This document shows, piece after piece, positions 1-11,640 of a stretch of DNA of 64,000 nt; positions within the stretch are counted from its first letter, which is position 1, and the number at the start of each line of letters is the position of its first letter. The translations under genes were made by a program, and so were the position numbers. Under the pieces are notes generated by a model that was not told the DNA's origin, did not search any database, and saw only the letters and a program-made list of their open reading frames with translations. Source of the DNA: Gordionus sp. m RMFG-2023 (lineage: Eukaryota; Nematomorpha; Gordioida; Chordodea; Parachordodidae); NCBI RefSeq assembly GCF_954871325.1, contig NC_088776.1:21557508-21621507 (forward strand), written 5' to 3'.

Positions 1-780
1 TACTACATTTGATAAGTCTTACAACCAAGCCATAAAATTAAATGAACATAAGCTTTTAAAGTTAATTTATGCATTATTGAAAACTTCCTTACTGCAATTG
101 AATTTTCATTGAAATTTTATAACACGTTATTTTAGGTCTTCTCTGTATTAATAACTAGGCCTAAATATGTATGTCGAATTGTTTTCAAAAAATAATTTTA
201 ATATTGAGTGGGGTTTTTCGGGATTTAAAATAATATTTAACAGGTACGTAATTTTTATAAATTCTTTCTAGAGCATTTATCAATGATAGCCATCTTGTCG
301 AAACACTTCGTAGAAGTTCTGGCCCTTCAATATCTTGAGAATCCATAATTTTCTTTTGTGGGCTGGTGATAAAAAAACTATCTCTATAGACAATGAATCA
401 TGCCCCTTTCTTCCTACATTGGAATTATATGGCACATGCAACCAATGGGAATAATAATTTTATTCGATAATAATTCAGTCATTACGATTTACCTTTTTCT
501 GGAAGTCACACTTTCGTTATGAGCTCAAAGCTGTTTTGATAGTGAAAGATTAGAATTTTCATGGCTCTGCACAAGTATAAATTTGATTTTTTAAAATTTT
601 TTTTAGAAGTTTGCTTGAAACCAGGTGCGTACGCAGGAATTTGGTCTGGGGGGGGGGGGATAATAAAATTTTTTAAGAAATATTGTTATTTAAAAATATT
701 AAGCATAAATTTATTAGGACTAATAAGTTCTAATACACAATTTTAATTTAATGTGAATTACAAAAAAATTATATAAATAA
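1..780. other. AT-rich sequence, no gene seen
   Basis: I see no convincing coding region, RNA gene or bounded repeat here. A pure G run of about ten bases lies near 649-659. Such runs mark the ends of several hAT-type elements elsewhere in this window, so a decayed element end is possible, but no partner end was found. Confidence 0.5.
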
Positions 781-1445
781 ACCGGTGTAGGATTGTGAAA
801 TCAATACCCATTGTAGTTTCAATACCGTATTGATATTATCATTGTAGATTCAATACCGTAGTGATATTTTGGTATTGTAGAATCAATACCGTATTGATTT
901 TTAAGAGATGTTTTCATCGCTTCAAATATATCGGCAGCCATTAAAATTGTAAAATATCTATTCATTATATATTTTTTTATCGTTTCAAATATATTGGGGG
1001 CCATTAGAATTTTAAAATATTAATTATTATATATTTATTCATCGCTTCAAATATATTGGGGGCCATTAAAAGTTTAAAATATTAATTATTATATATTTAT
1101 TCCTCGTTTCAAATATATTGGCGGCCATTAAAATTTTAAAATAAATATTATTGTATATTTATTCATCGCTTCAAATATATTGGCGGCCATTAAAATTATA
1201 AAATATTTTTTATTATATATATTGTTCATCGCTTCAGATATATTGGCGGCCATTAAAATTATAAAATATTTTTTATATATATTTTTCATCGCTTCAAAAA
1301 TATTGGCGGCCATTTTCGATTTGTAAAAATTTATTAAAAATAGATTTAAATGATTCTATTATCAATACGGTATTGATTTTACAATATTGTAGAATCAATA
1401 CCGTATTGAATTTAGATGGTATTGTTTTTACAATACTACACCGGC
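781..1445. repeat. MITE with inverted ends and an internal tandem array
   Basis: The two ends are inverted copies. The left starts CCGGTGTAGGATTGTGAAA and the right, reverse-complemented, starts CCGGTGTAGTATTGTAAAA, agreeing over about 27 bp. Just inside both ends are repeated CAATACCGTATTGAT palindromic motifs. No transposase is encoded, so it is non-autonomous. I found no clear target duplication, so the superfamily is open. A second, partial and inverted copy lies at about 56785-56976, which confirms a dispersed family. Short reading frames in it are by-products of the tandem array and should not be taken as genes. Confidence 0.75.
916..1316. repeat. Tandem repeat, seven ~62-bp units inside the MITE
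   Basis: Seven units start near 916, 978, 1041, 1104, 1165, 1229 and 1289. Each contains TCGCTTCAAATATATTGG followed by CGGCCATTAAAATT and an AT spacer. Read on the minus strand, each unit begins ATGGC(C/G)GCCAATAT, giving a repeated short peptide of the form MAANIFEAM. This is most simply an accident of the repeat. Confidence 0.85.
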
Positions 1446-1891
1446 ATTGAAAAACTATAAAATAAATGTGAATTATAAAATATAAAGTGAATATCACCAC
1501 GATATGAATACTTAAATAACCCAAAATTGAAATTTGAATATTTTGAGCCTTTAGAATTTATATATAAAGTATAAAAAATTTAAATGTTGGAAATATAAAT
1601 ATACACAAAAAGTTTCTTAGGAATAATTGTATTTAGTATGTTTTGAGCTAATTTTTCAATTATCTATCCTTGCTTGGCGTTAAATGCCTTTGAATATTCA
1701 AAAGATCCAAATCATTCATTATACTTTCAGAAGTTGCATTTCATTGTTTTTCAGACTTGCAGGGCCGACCCCCGGGCCGGACCATATTTTAATTTTTTTT
1801 AAACATACCCGGGCCGGGCCCGAAATTTTTTTTAAAAAACACCCGGGTTGGGCCTGAAATTTTTTTGGAAAAAATTATCCGGGCCAAGCTG

Positions 1892-2309
1892 TAGAGATCT
1901 GCAAAGTTAGGCCCGGCCCGAGTCTGGCCCGGCCCAATCGGGCTTCGGGCCGGGCTCGGGCCTAATTTTCTTTAAAATAATCGGGTTCGGGCCGGGCTTA
2001 ATATTTTAAAAAAAATTCTGGTCCGGTCAGACCTTGGAAATTTTTTTAAATATATCTAAATTTATCAATTTTATATTGAATTTTTTATGTAAAATAAAAA
2101 TATTTTATTTTATTTATTAAAACTAAACGACATATAACATATGTCTTTTATTTTGAGTAATTATAAAGATTAATTTCTATATTTAAATAAATTCGGGCCG
2201 GGCTGGGTCGGTAAATTTTTTTTTAAAAAAATCGGGTTCGGGCCGCGCCGGCAAAACTTTTCTAAAAAAATTCCGGGCCTGGCTTGAAAAATCCCGATGC
2301 AGATCATTA
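1892..2309. mobile_element. Non-autonomous hAT element, TAGTGATCTGCA family
   Basis: The ends are TAGAGATCTGCA on the left and, reverse-complemented, TAATGATCTGCATCGGG on the right. The flanking 8-mers CCAAGCTG (1884-1891) and CCGAGCTG (2310-2317) agree at seven of eight positions. The end sequence fits the hAT consensus YARNG. GC-rich GGGCCGGGC tracts lie next to both ends and the AT-rich core matches, in inverted orientation, the element starting at 36392. No coding capacity. Confidence 0.75.
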
Positions 2310-2360
2310 CCGAGCTGTATATTTTAAAACCAAATATTTGAAATCGCCATTATTAGCTAT

Positions 2361-2516
2361 CAGAGTTGTTAAAGGATCTAGATACAAGTATCTAGATATA
2401 AAAATGTGGTATCTGTATCTAGATAGATTTTTGATTAAAATATCTGTATCTAGATATTATTTTAGACGATTTATCTGTATCTAGATCCATTTAAAAAGTA
2501 TCTTTTAACAACTCTG
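2361..2516. mobile_element. 156-bp hAT MITE with perfect 8-bp target duplication
   Basis: Ends are CAGAGTTGTTAAAGGAT and, reverse-complemented, CAGAGTTGTTAAAAGAT. It is flanked by perfect TTAGCTAT direct repeats (2353-2360 and 2517-2524), which fit the hAT target pattern nTnnnnAn. The interior is mostly repeats of the palindromic motif TATCTAGATA. It lies within the right part of the 1752-2672 element. The same end sequence starts another element at 62675. Confidence 0.9.
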
Positions 2517-3240
2517 TTAGCTATAAAAATCAAAAATAAATATAATTTATTTTTAAAAAAATCGGGCCGGGCCTGAAAATTTTATTTTCAAAAAGCCGGG
2601 TCGGGTCTTAAATTTTTTTTTAAAAAATCTGGGCCGTGTTCTGCAAATGGTACCTCTGCAGGGCTCTGTTATTCTTCTTAAAAGAGAATGTTCTCTCATT
2701 AGTTTACTAATGGGAAGAGTTGCTAATATATATATAACCATTTTAATACATTGGGAATATAATCTAAAATGTGCTTGAAATATGCAAAGCATCAATAGCA
2801 TTTTTTGGGACTGTATCAACCATAGTTAAAATTTTAATCATAGTTAATCAGCTAATAAGCATCATAAGATACTATAACATCTTCATGATAAAATCTAACA
2901 AATATTTATTTTTTTTTTCTATCACTATCTGAAAAAGGTTGGAAAGGCTTTTGTGGAAGTAATATCTGCGGATTTGTAAGTGCTGCATGATTAATTAAAA
3001 ATCATTCATTTGGGTTATAAATGTATCTAAGAGAGGGTACATTTGTTTTATAATACTCTTCTACTGATCCTATATTAATGTTTAGACGATGAGCTTGCTT
3101 GCTGCAAGTCGTGGGGGACAAATATTAAACACGTATAGCTCTGCTTTTGACTCAACAATAACATATAAAATATGAAATTCTTCATCAACATTAGCTCTAA
3201 TTTCCTTAAGTTCTAATAAAATGCTCTCCGCTGTTCTCAT

Positions 3241-4160
3241 CTGGGCCATTCCATGTCAAATCGATCAAAAAAGGCACTTTTTTGGCCGACCCCTTTTAAA
3301 ATTGTTAAAAATTTCTGAAATTATTTAGATAGGTAAAAAAATGAGAAAGCCATTTAATTTAGCTCTCTAGCACACCTGGTTCTTGAGATATAGGGGCTCA
3401 AAGGTACAAAAAGAGCCACTTTGGAATCTGTAAAATTTTTAAAATGCTTATATCTCAAAAACTATTTATAGTAAAAAAATTATAATATATCATTTTGTAG
3501 GTAAAGAAATTCTCTAATGGGCTAACAAAGAATTATAAATATTGGCCCCATTATAGACTTTTAACATCCGGTTTACCTAAATTACTTTACTTGTATTTTT
3601 AAGCCAAATAGTGAGTTTGTTTTCGAATTTTTATTTTTGCTTTTTATTTAGACACCTTTATAAATATATATACGATGTCAAAACCTTGGCGACGCTATCG
3701 ACTTTTCCATAATATACATTTTTACCAAAAATTGAAGAAAAAAGTAGATAGCGCTAATGGTTGAAAAATATTTTTAAGGAAAATGAAAATATTGATACGT
3801 TTATAAGAATTATGACAAAATTTCCCAATTCTGCTCCCCCCCTCCCACTATCATTAAAATGTTTTACATTTTTTAGATCTCTACTTTGCTACTATAGCGA
3901 GCGAATGACTTATTAGCTCGATAGTATATAACAGCTGCAGTAAAAATATTAGGCATATATTCGATTATATTTTACAAAATAAATTGTTTAAAACGATCTC
4001 TCTTTCTGAGAAATAATTTTAACCTGTCCGTTCAGATTAATTTTATCGTCTGTCTACCAATAACAATCTGGATTTGGAGAGTGCAAAAACATGTATTCTA
4101 GGTGTAGATCAATTAAAATTTTATTCTATATCACAGATGGACGTACCAAATATTAAAATG
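3241..4160. other. No gene seen; possible dispersed-repeat start at 3244
   Basis: A sharp sequence change near 3244 begins GGGCCATTCCATGTCAAAT, next to a GGCACTTTTTTGGCCGACC motif. This looks like the edge of a dispersed repeat, but I found no matching end. The rest is AT-rich without supported features. Confidence 0.35.
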
Positions 4161-4164
4161 TTGC

Positions 4165-4710
4165 AACCCATTTAATCTACAGAGACATGCTTATTATCGC
4201 GAGAATCTAAGAAAGATTCTACCCTAGATGACCCAAAAAAATTTACCATTCAATTTAGATATGTTAATATGCTTTTCATAGCGACAAATAATATCAAACA
4301 TTCCTTATACTTCAATAGACAATGTAGATATTGATTCTCCCCTTCATATAATTAATCAAGAGGCTATTGATAACATTAATATAACCCTACAATCAAATGG
4401 GGAATCTCTCATTAAAAGAAATCGCTTATGTGAAAAGAAATATTCGAAGAAAAAAATATGCTTGAAACACTTTGTTTATTAAAATACCGCAGCACTTGGA
4501 AATATGTTAGTATTTCGATTTCTTGATGTACCCGTAAAAAACGAAAATATATGATTTTCCTTTAAATTCTCTAAGCAGTGTTTTATGGTCTCAGGACCTA
4601 GGGTATTTAACACTATTTTTAAAGTTTTTATTTATCCACCTATGTTTTTGGCTATTTTTGAATCAGGAAAGCGAATAGAGAATATTGTAGTACAATTAGT
4701 AGATAAATAA
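4165..4710 (+). pseudogene. Decayed coding-like stretch, unknown protein
   Basis: Several protein-like segments follow each other in changing frames on the + strand: one containing SKKDSTLDDPKKFTIQF (near 4205-4255), one containing DIDSPLHIINQEAIDNINI (near 4325-4385), one containing LGNMLVFRFLDVPVKNENI, and one containing YPPMFLAIFESGKRIENI ending in a stop near 4710. Composition is more like protein than the AT-rich background. I do not recognise the family. It could be a broken gene or short exons separated by tiny introns of the size seen in NELF-C/D. Confidence 0.3.
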
Positions 4711-4721
4711 ATACTTGTTCA

Positions 4722-4849
4722 CTACTTGAGTCGACTTGAGTTCACGATTCGAGTTCATAACTCAAGTCAGTTTGGATCGATTTTTTCGACCCAAAACTTA
4801 GACTCAGTTTTCGACTAAGTCGACTCGACTCAGTCGTTTAACAACACTA
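4722..4849. repeat. Small hAT-type MITE with TAGTGTTGTTAAAC end
   Basis: The right end reads, reverse-complemented, TAGTGTTGTTAAACGACTGAG, the same family as 14905-15123 and 55642-55864. Flanking 8-mers CTTGTTCA (4714-4721) and CTTGTTAT (4850-4857) agree at six of eight positions. The interior is a run of GACTCGAGTCGA-like motifs. The left terminal sequence is eroded. Confidence 0.45.
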
Positions 4850-4857
4850 CTTGTTAT

Positions 4858-5763
4858 AGATGAATATCATTTTTGATATTGCAATATTATCATCCCATAA
4901 ATTTTTATTTCTAAAGTGTGATAGTATATTATTTGTTGATTCCTTATAAATTGGGCACGTGTTTTTTTTGTACTATATTGATATTGATATTAAATATTGG
5001 ATAAAAAATGTATTTTGTATGAAGATTAATGCACAAATCGCAACAAACGATGACAATAACTGTTTAAATAACAAATACAAATCGATAGAGAAGAATCATT
5101 TGCGGAATTATTACGTGCTGTAAAAAATTAAATGAAGATAAATTTTCACTTTCAAATCGCATTTTAAATCTTTTATATATTTTCTACAATAATATTTGAA
5201 ATATCAAATAAATGTGTAAATAAGTACTGTTAAGAAAAGTTAGCAATTTCAAACAATCAATTTTAATTTAACGGAAAAGCAGAATATTTTAGCAAAATTA
5301 TTATTCAAATGTGTCGCCCAGAATTTTATATTAGACGATGGTCTGGTTGTAATGGATTCAGGATAAGACTACTATCCCTGCATTTAAATAATGGCTAGAA
5401 ATTGAAATTTTTCAAATAAAACATTTTATAAAACCATTTATTAAAAAATGTAACACGACCATAGGCCTAAGCGTTCCAATAAAAGGGGAGTTTGTGGATG
5501 TACTTATATCTTAAGCTAATCCTATTTTTTTTAAATGAATTCCTTTTCCGTATTAACATAATAACAATTTTTTAATATTTTATTCATTTCATATGATTAA
5601 ATTTATGCGCATAATTATAAAATTTAATAAACATAAAATTCTTTATAGGTAAATGTACTTTTTAAATTATAAAAATTTATTTCGTTTTTATATAAAAAGA
5701 AAAAAAATTAACAACTTATTCAAAATCATTATTGTATAAAATGATTCTTTTTCACAAAAAGCA
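4858..5763. other. AT-rich sequence, nothing supported
   Basis: No reading frame, repeat boundary or RNA gene could be supported. Confidence 0.5.
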
Positions 5764-5767
5764 TTAA

Positions 5768-6004
5768 GGCTGTGTCCTAAGTCGGTTTAATACTTAAAAG
5801 ACGACTATTTGTCTTTTAAGTATCGGCTATATAGCCAAAAAAGCAAAAAAAATTTAAAAAAAAACATAACCAAAAGAAATAAAATGCGAAAAATAGCAAT
5901 GACCAAATACTTAAAATAAACAAAAATAGGGTTTCCTCGATCAAATACTTTTTAGCATATACTAAATAGCAATTAAGTATCCAAATTACAACTTAGGACA
6001 CAGC
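5768..6004. repeat. 237-bp MITE flanked by TTAA
   Basis: The left end GGCTGTGTCCTAAGT and the right end, reverse-complemented, GCTGTGTCCTAAGTTG are inverted repeats of about 15 bp. TTAA lies directly outside both (5764-5767 and 6005-6008). Near the left end an internal hairpin is formed by TACTTAAAAGAC and GTCTTTTAAGTA. TTAA duplications are typical of piggyBac-type elements, but in AT-rich DNA a 4-bp match is weak, and a PIF/Harbinger MITE is an alternative. Confidence 0.55.
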
Positions 6005-6008
6005 TTAA

Positions 6009-7520
6009 ATATTTATCATAATCATAAGGATAAAGTTAATATTTAAAATCTAAAAAAATGTATGCATTATGATAGATTTTAATTTTATGCGCCTTCGAAT
6101 TTTATGTATCATACTAACAAAGGTCTCAACCTATAAAATTTTATTATTTATGTTTTTATTATAAAACATAACCTTCAAAATTTTATCATAGATAATATTT
6201 TTTCCTTCGTCTATATTATAGTAAATAAATTTATCAACAAATATAATAATATAATGCGGTCTTCAAATAAGTATATAACCTTTATTTGTGAACAAATATT
6301 AATTTTATGATTTGAATTTGAATAATTTAACTTTTTGACTTGTTTAGGAAAATGTTGTAAATTTTTCAAAATTAGTGAAAACATCTAAATATTTCTATAA
6401 AATAAGCGTTAAATTTTTATCTGGAATATTTATATAATTTAGTACTATACCCAAACCCATATTAGTATATAATCTCTAACTTTTTTAATCATTTTTTTTC
6501 AAATCAAAAGATTACAATATAACCAAACATTATTTCAAAATTTTATAATATTTGCATGTATATTATAAATTAAGTTGTTTAATTTGAATTAAAAACAAAC
6601 TAAAATATTAAAACCAAAATACCACACATTTTAACCAATATTATTTCCAGCGCAGCCTGTTTTTCATTTCTTCGCCACGTTATCACTTTTTGAAAAATAA
6701 TTATAAGAGGTCCTTTCGGGCCAAATTAAATTTTTCGGAAACTGGTTTAGGTTCAAAATTATAAAACAAGGGCTAAATCAATTTTTTTATAACCCATTTG
6801 AAAAATACAAGACCGACTGGATATTTTATTTGTTAGCTCTATAGGGCAAATTGATCGTTTGTATTCTGTATATTTTTATGACAATTTTTTATGTTTATAT
6901 AAAAGGAAAAGATTAGTAGGAAAAAAAATATGCATACTCCAAAGCTTAAAAAGAAAAAGAGAATTTGTAATCAGTGCTCTATCTATCTCGTTTTCACCAA
7001 TGTATTTACTCTCCCTAAATAAGTGATACTCTAATAAAATTCTTAGTTATAAACCCGGAAGCTAGTTATTGGTCCATAAGATATCCCTAACTGTATACTA
7101 TGTAGTTATTTTTCTTCCTGAATTTCTATTCTTAAATGACTTACTGAAAAGTGTCAAAATTTTTGATTTCTAAAACCCTCTGGCCTATTCAAAAACGAAT
7201 CAAATATCTGATTTGCGTCGATTATAAAAGAATAATTTTAATTATTCGATATTTTGTATTTAAATATTAATAAAATCTAATAATTTTTTTAAAAAAATAT
7301 ATACTAAATTTCTTAAATATTATTTTAAATTTCTATGAAATAGTAGAGTATATTTTTTTTATTTTCATAGTTTCCATGCACCATTTTGAAACTTTTTATA
7401 ATACTTTTTTTTGAATTTTATTACAAATTTAATTATTATCCAAAAATCAATATTAAACCAATAAATAAATAAAATTCATTTTTTAATAATTTTATTTGAT
7501 GAAATCTTACATAAAAATTT
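6009..7520. other. AT-rich sequence, nothing supported
   Basis: No gene seen. Near 7183 the motif GGCCTATTCAAAAACGAATC occurs. Variants occur near 11867 and 18100, so this is probably the edge of a dispersed repeat. Confidence 0.4.
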
Positions 7521-7544
7521 AGCATAATTATGAATATATAAGGA

Positions 7545-8815
7545 CTGATGAATCAATAGACCTGGATGATCAAGTTGATAGAGTCCTCCAAGAATAGTAT
7601 GTTTTAACAATAAGAATACATAATGTCAGATAAGGAAAAGGCTGCTTTAATAATTGCAAGAACCATATGTAAAGGAAGGGCAATATACCTCTTATTAATC
7701 GCTATATTATGCTCCATTCATACCGAGTTGCAGTAAATTTGATATTTTTTAAATTCTAAATCATCGACCTTTTTTAATATAATTTAAAATAAAACTATAA
7801 ATAATAAGATATACCATTTAAAATGAGAAATTCAAAGAATTTTATAAATGGACTTTATTCATCAACTACCAGGAATGGCCAGCGGCGGTCGGGGGCTTTA
7901 AGCCAAAAACTCTTTTGAAGAAATATAAAAGGTTTTCATGTTGCAAATATCTTATTTTCAAAAAAATGATATATTGATTTGGCAGATTCCATGAGAATCG
8001 TTAATATTATTGTAGTTTAGAAAACTAACTAATAATATTGATCAAGAATTTGACTGGATATATACGATTGGTGAAATCAAGGTTATATAATTTTGAAATT
8101 CGCAAGCCTGAACTTATATTGAGGCAAACACATCCCAATATTAGCGTTTCTTCATTGAAGATTAGTACAAAATGATATCCCTTTTAATTATATTCTTGAC
8201 TCAAATCTGTCATTCATCATATGACAATCAAATTTATAAATATTATCCTCGCAATTCTCTTGTAGATATAACTCCTGACATATTGAAAAAATCAAATATC
8301 TGGCTCAATTTAATTCAGGGGATATTAAAGTATCTGGAGGGCCAATAATTTCAAATTTAAATCTTGGAATGAAAAAATAATTTAAGGGGTAAAAGAACAT
8401 TTTTTTAGAAAAACAAACGTTGTTTATTATTGTTTCCTGCTACTATATTCCTTATGGAAGATATAATCTATCAGAATTTTGTTGTAAATTTTTCATTATT
8501 ATAATTATCTTAAATATAATTTAGTTGCAAATTTATCATTATCACAATCATTTTATAATTTGCCTATAAATTGTTTTATTAATAACGCTAAAAACAACAA
8601 AGGAAAAAAATATTCACTTCTAAACAAGGTTCACTTCGTTCCCGTGGTCACTACACCATATTAGGCAATTTCAGAAAAGAGACCCTCGCCTTTTTAAAAT
8701 CAATAGGAAAAAAGCTTTTAGTGCTATCTGACGATATCAAAAAAATACCTATATCTGCGCCAGAATATTGGCTTAAAAACTTGCAGATCAAATATATCAT
8801 CTAGTTTTATGCAGT
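7545..8815 (+). pseudogene. Possible exons or remains of an unknown host gene
   Basis: Protein-like + strand segments appear in order. They contain DESIDLDDQVDRVLQE (about 7543-7595), SDKEKAALIIARTICKG (7625-7675), FRKLTNNIDQEFDWIYTI (8015-8070), YNFEIRKPELILRQTHPN (8086-8145), SLVDITPDILKKSNIWLN (8258-8315) and, after a plausible acceptor ending TTTCAG, a last segment (8673-8803) containing LVLSDDIKKIPISAPEYWL and ending in TAG. Frames change between segments and I could not make all junctions work as introns, so it may be a pseudogene. I do not recognise the family. Confidence 0.3.
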
Positions 8816-11230
8816 TTTTATAGACAGTTTTAATATCTCATCGTATCTTTTTTTATGGTTTTTAAATTTTATTTTAACATAATTTTTATATTATGTTATT
8901 TTATAAATAATTTACATGTTATTTTGATATATTATTTTCCTATCTAATATTTGAAATTGAAAATATAATAAAAAATTATCAAAGAGAAAAAAAATAAGTT
9001 AAAATAATATTCAAGCATATTTTTTTGTTTTATTTATTTCGTTGTTTTTTAACCTTTTTGTTTTTTACCTCTCTAATTAGTTCTAATTGTAATTTTTTAA
9101 GAAACGCTATAAAAGCATTGCCTACTTTATTATATTTTTTATAAAATATATTGTAATTGCTTCATAATTTGACAGTATTACAAATAAGCACAAGCATAAA
9201 TGAGATAAATCTTTCTTTTATTCCACTTATCTGAGAAGTAGGACAATCGATTGAATAGATTAGCTCTTTTTAATATATATATTTGATCCAGTGAAGAGTA
9301 ATTTATTGAAAGCTAAATTACAAAGAAGAAATTTCTATTTATGAATGATAATCTTTGAGTTTGATTGGCATTTTTAAACCATCATTTAATGTAATTCTAT
9401 ATTATCATTTTATACGTATATAAAATGTTTTAATATTATGCATAATTTGTATTTTCCAATATTTAATAATTTGTGTACAAAATTTTTAAAATATGATTAG
9501 TTCTAGTATTTTTTTGATAATTAGGTCTAACAATAAATGTTTTAAATTAATAAATAAATAGCATCCCTCCTCTCTAGAAAATTCTTGGCTGCATGTCGGT
9601 GTCCCATATTATACAAAAATAAAAATATTTTTAATTGATTTATTTTGTATGAAGTGTGCATGTTATCTGTGTTAATAACATTTCTTTGCTGAGGAGTCCT
9701 GATGTGTATATAAATTTTAAAAAATTGAGTATAAAATTTATTGATATTTTAGGGATATTAGGATAATAATTGTATGCAGTAAGCAAGGAATATAATTTGA
9801 ATTTTCTAGGTACTCCCATTTCTGAAATACATTTACTTAAAAACCATATTCAAGCCAATATAATCAAAATGGAGTCATCAGTTGTTTTGCATTGATATAC
9901 ACTTTTATGAATGAATCATGAGTCTAGATATTATATGTTATTAAGCAGACTCCTATTTAGTAAATTTAAAATATGACACCATAACATATGTAACTACATG
10001 ATATAGTGTTGACATAACGTCACCATAAATACCTGAAAATTATAAGATAAATAATAAATATAATTTATTTTGAAAGAAGTTTATTATTCGAGATGAAAGT
10101 ATTCATCAGCAAAACCAAACTGATATTTTGGGACACGGGCAGCGTTCTAATGTATTAAAATTACTACTGAGCGTTAAGAAAATATTTTGTATTTATAACA
10201 GCCATCAGTGATCGACATTTCCATTCTTTTAATTTAGCCAATTTCTAGTAGACTCATTGTAAAGAGTTAAAAACAACAAATAGAATTTAAAATATTGTAA
10301 ATTTTTAATGTATGAAATTTTGATCATGTTAAATGTTCGAATTTTATTCGTTATTCTATTTATAAAGATGCACAGTAATAATTTGGAAATTTTTTATAAC
10401 TCATTATATTTCGTAATTATAGGTTGTAAGAATTTTGTATAAATTATAAAAAATAATGAATCGACCATAGTGAATTGACTTATTCGAAATGTTTAATTCA
10501 AGGCCATAATTATATGTTGCATATGGAGGCCGAATATAATTTATAATATACAAGTAGCTAATCAAAATCTTATCTAACACAAATGTGGAATCTGATTCAT
10601 AGGCTTTACTCTCATAATCAATAAAAATCCGAAAACCACCAATTATTAAAAGAAATTAAAGATATTTTTTACCAAATTTGCCCCTTGATTATGGACTTTT
10701 TCAGAATTAAATATAGAACTAATTTAAAGAACATAAAATTAATTGGAAAATAAGTGCAACTAAAAATTATAGCATGAATTATATTGTATCTAAACAATTT
10801 TAATGCGTTACATATATATTAGGCTTTATTTCATTTTGTGTATGTGTAGGATCTTATAATAAAATAATAAATAGATTATATATTATATTTCTTCAATATA
10901 ATGTAACTTTTTTCCTCACCATTTTGTTTTTGCTTGAGGCGAAAGTAAATAAATTATAATAACAAAATTATTAATGCCAGAAGAAAAATAATATTTATTT
11001 AAAATAAGTCTTAAATTTCACAGAGTTCAGTTTTTACTGCGCAAATGAATATTGAATCTTCATATATAAATAATTATCTTCAAATGTAGACACAAACATT
11101 AGTTTAATTAATAAATGATTATCTTCATATTGTTTAATTTTATTTAATCTTATGTTTTGTTCTAGGTACTTAATTTATGCTACACTATGCTGAATAAAAG
11201 TATAATTAACATGACCAAAACCTCCATAAT
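8816..11230. other. AT-rich sequence, nothing supported
   Basis: No supported gene, RNA or bounded repeat. An open stretch near 10090-10210 is too short to interpret. Confidence 0.45.
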
Positions 11231-11234
11231 CAAA

Positions 11235-11640
11235 ATTATTTAATCGCGCATGGGACTATCTCTATCATTTTATTTCCCAAGAGCGTTTAAGCAAGCGGCT
11301 TTGCTCCCATGCTCGCGCAGATAACTACAGCCTGCCCAATAATTCGGGGATGGGTCCAGCACTTAGGTTAAACCTACAAATTTATAAACCCAGTTAGATG
11401 AGAATGAGATAGACTAATCATAGCTCTCTTGTTGTATATAGCGAAAAGTGTGAAGCGCTTAACATGACGCGTGACGTAAAATTAAGAAGGCTATTTAATA
11501 TTGTTTAAATGGGTGTGTGAATTATTTAAAATTAAAAATGAGTGCTAATCTATTTTTTCAAAATTGGTGCTAATTCTGAAAAATGGAGTACTCTAGTTAA
11601 CAACGCCCCTGAGATGAGGCTAGTTTGTAGTTTGGACAAA
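11235..11640. repeat. GC-rich island with short inverted repeats
   Basis: Against the AT-rich background this stretch contains CGCGCATGGGA (about 11246) and TCCCATGCTCGCGC (about 11306) as an inverted pair, followed by further G/C-rich motifs to about 11625. It resembles the interior of a non-autonomous DNA transposon, but I could not define both ends or a target duplication. Confidence 0.3.

Larger units (their letters stand above)
1752..2672. mobile_element. Non-autonomous hAT element, CAGAGACCTGCAG family
   Basis: The left end begins CAGACTTGCAGGGCC and the right end, reverse-complemented, begins CAGAGCCCTGCAGAGG. The same family is better preserved at 37110-37332. The flanks TTGTTTTT and TTATTCTT agree at six of eight positions, a decayed target duplication. 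The subterminal DNA is unusually GC-rich for this window, with reiterated GGGCCGGGCC motifs separated by T or A runs. It sits inside a hAT transposase fossil and itself hosts two further elements (1892-2309 and 2361-2516). Confidence 0.65.
1640..3240 (-). pseudogene. hAT transposase fossil, C-terminal half, split by insertions
   Basis: Reading the minus strand from about 3240 down, fragments match the C-terminal half of hAT transposases. There is a stretch with ANVDEEFH (3160-3200), then CPPRLAA, a piece resembling VEEYYKT (about 3050), the dimerisation core ATLPISKLMREHSLLRRI (about 2690-2750), and, after an inserted element, a piece ending DLDLLNIQRHL (about 1660-1720). Several frame changes and stops separate the pieces, so it is dead. 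The insertion at 1752-2672 splits the dimerisation domain. It resembles the transposase at 19747-20654 but is older and more diverged. Confidence 0.7.

Noticed and set aside
649-659. Poly-G run as an assembly artefact
   Set aside because: G or C runs of similar length occur at recognisable hAT ends (19443, 21050 and 22628), so they are probably real, though lengths may be imprecise.
819-1313. Minus-strand frames with MAANIFEAM repeats as a repetitive protein
   Set aside because: They follow the 62-bp array with stops and frame changes between units and lie inside a MITE.
1740-2660. GC-rich GGGCCGGG tracts as a CpG island or promoter
   Set aside because: They are reiterated subterminal motifs of bounded hAT derivatives with target duplications, and similar tracts recur at other element ends.
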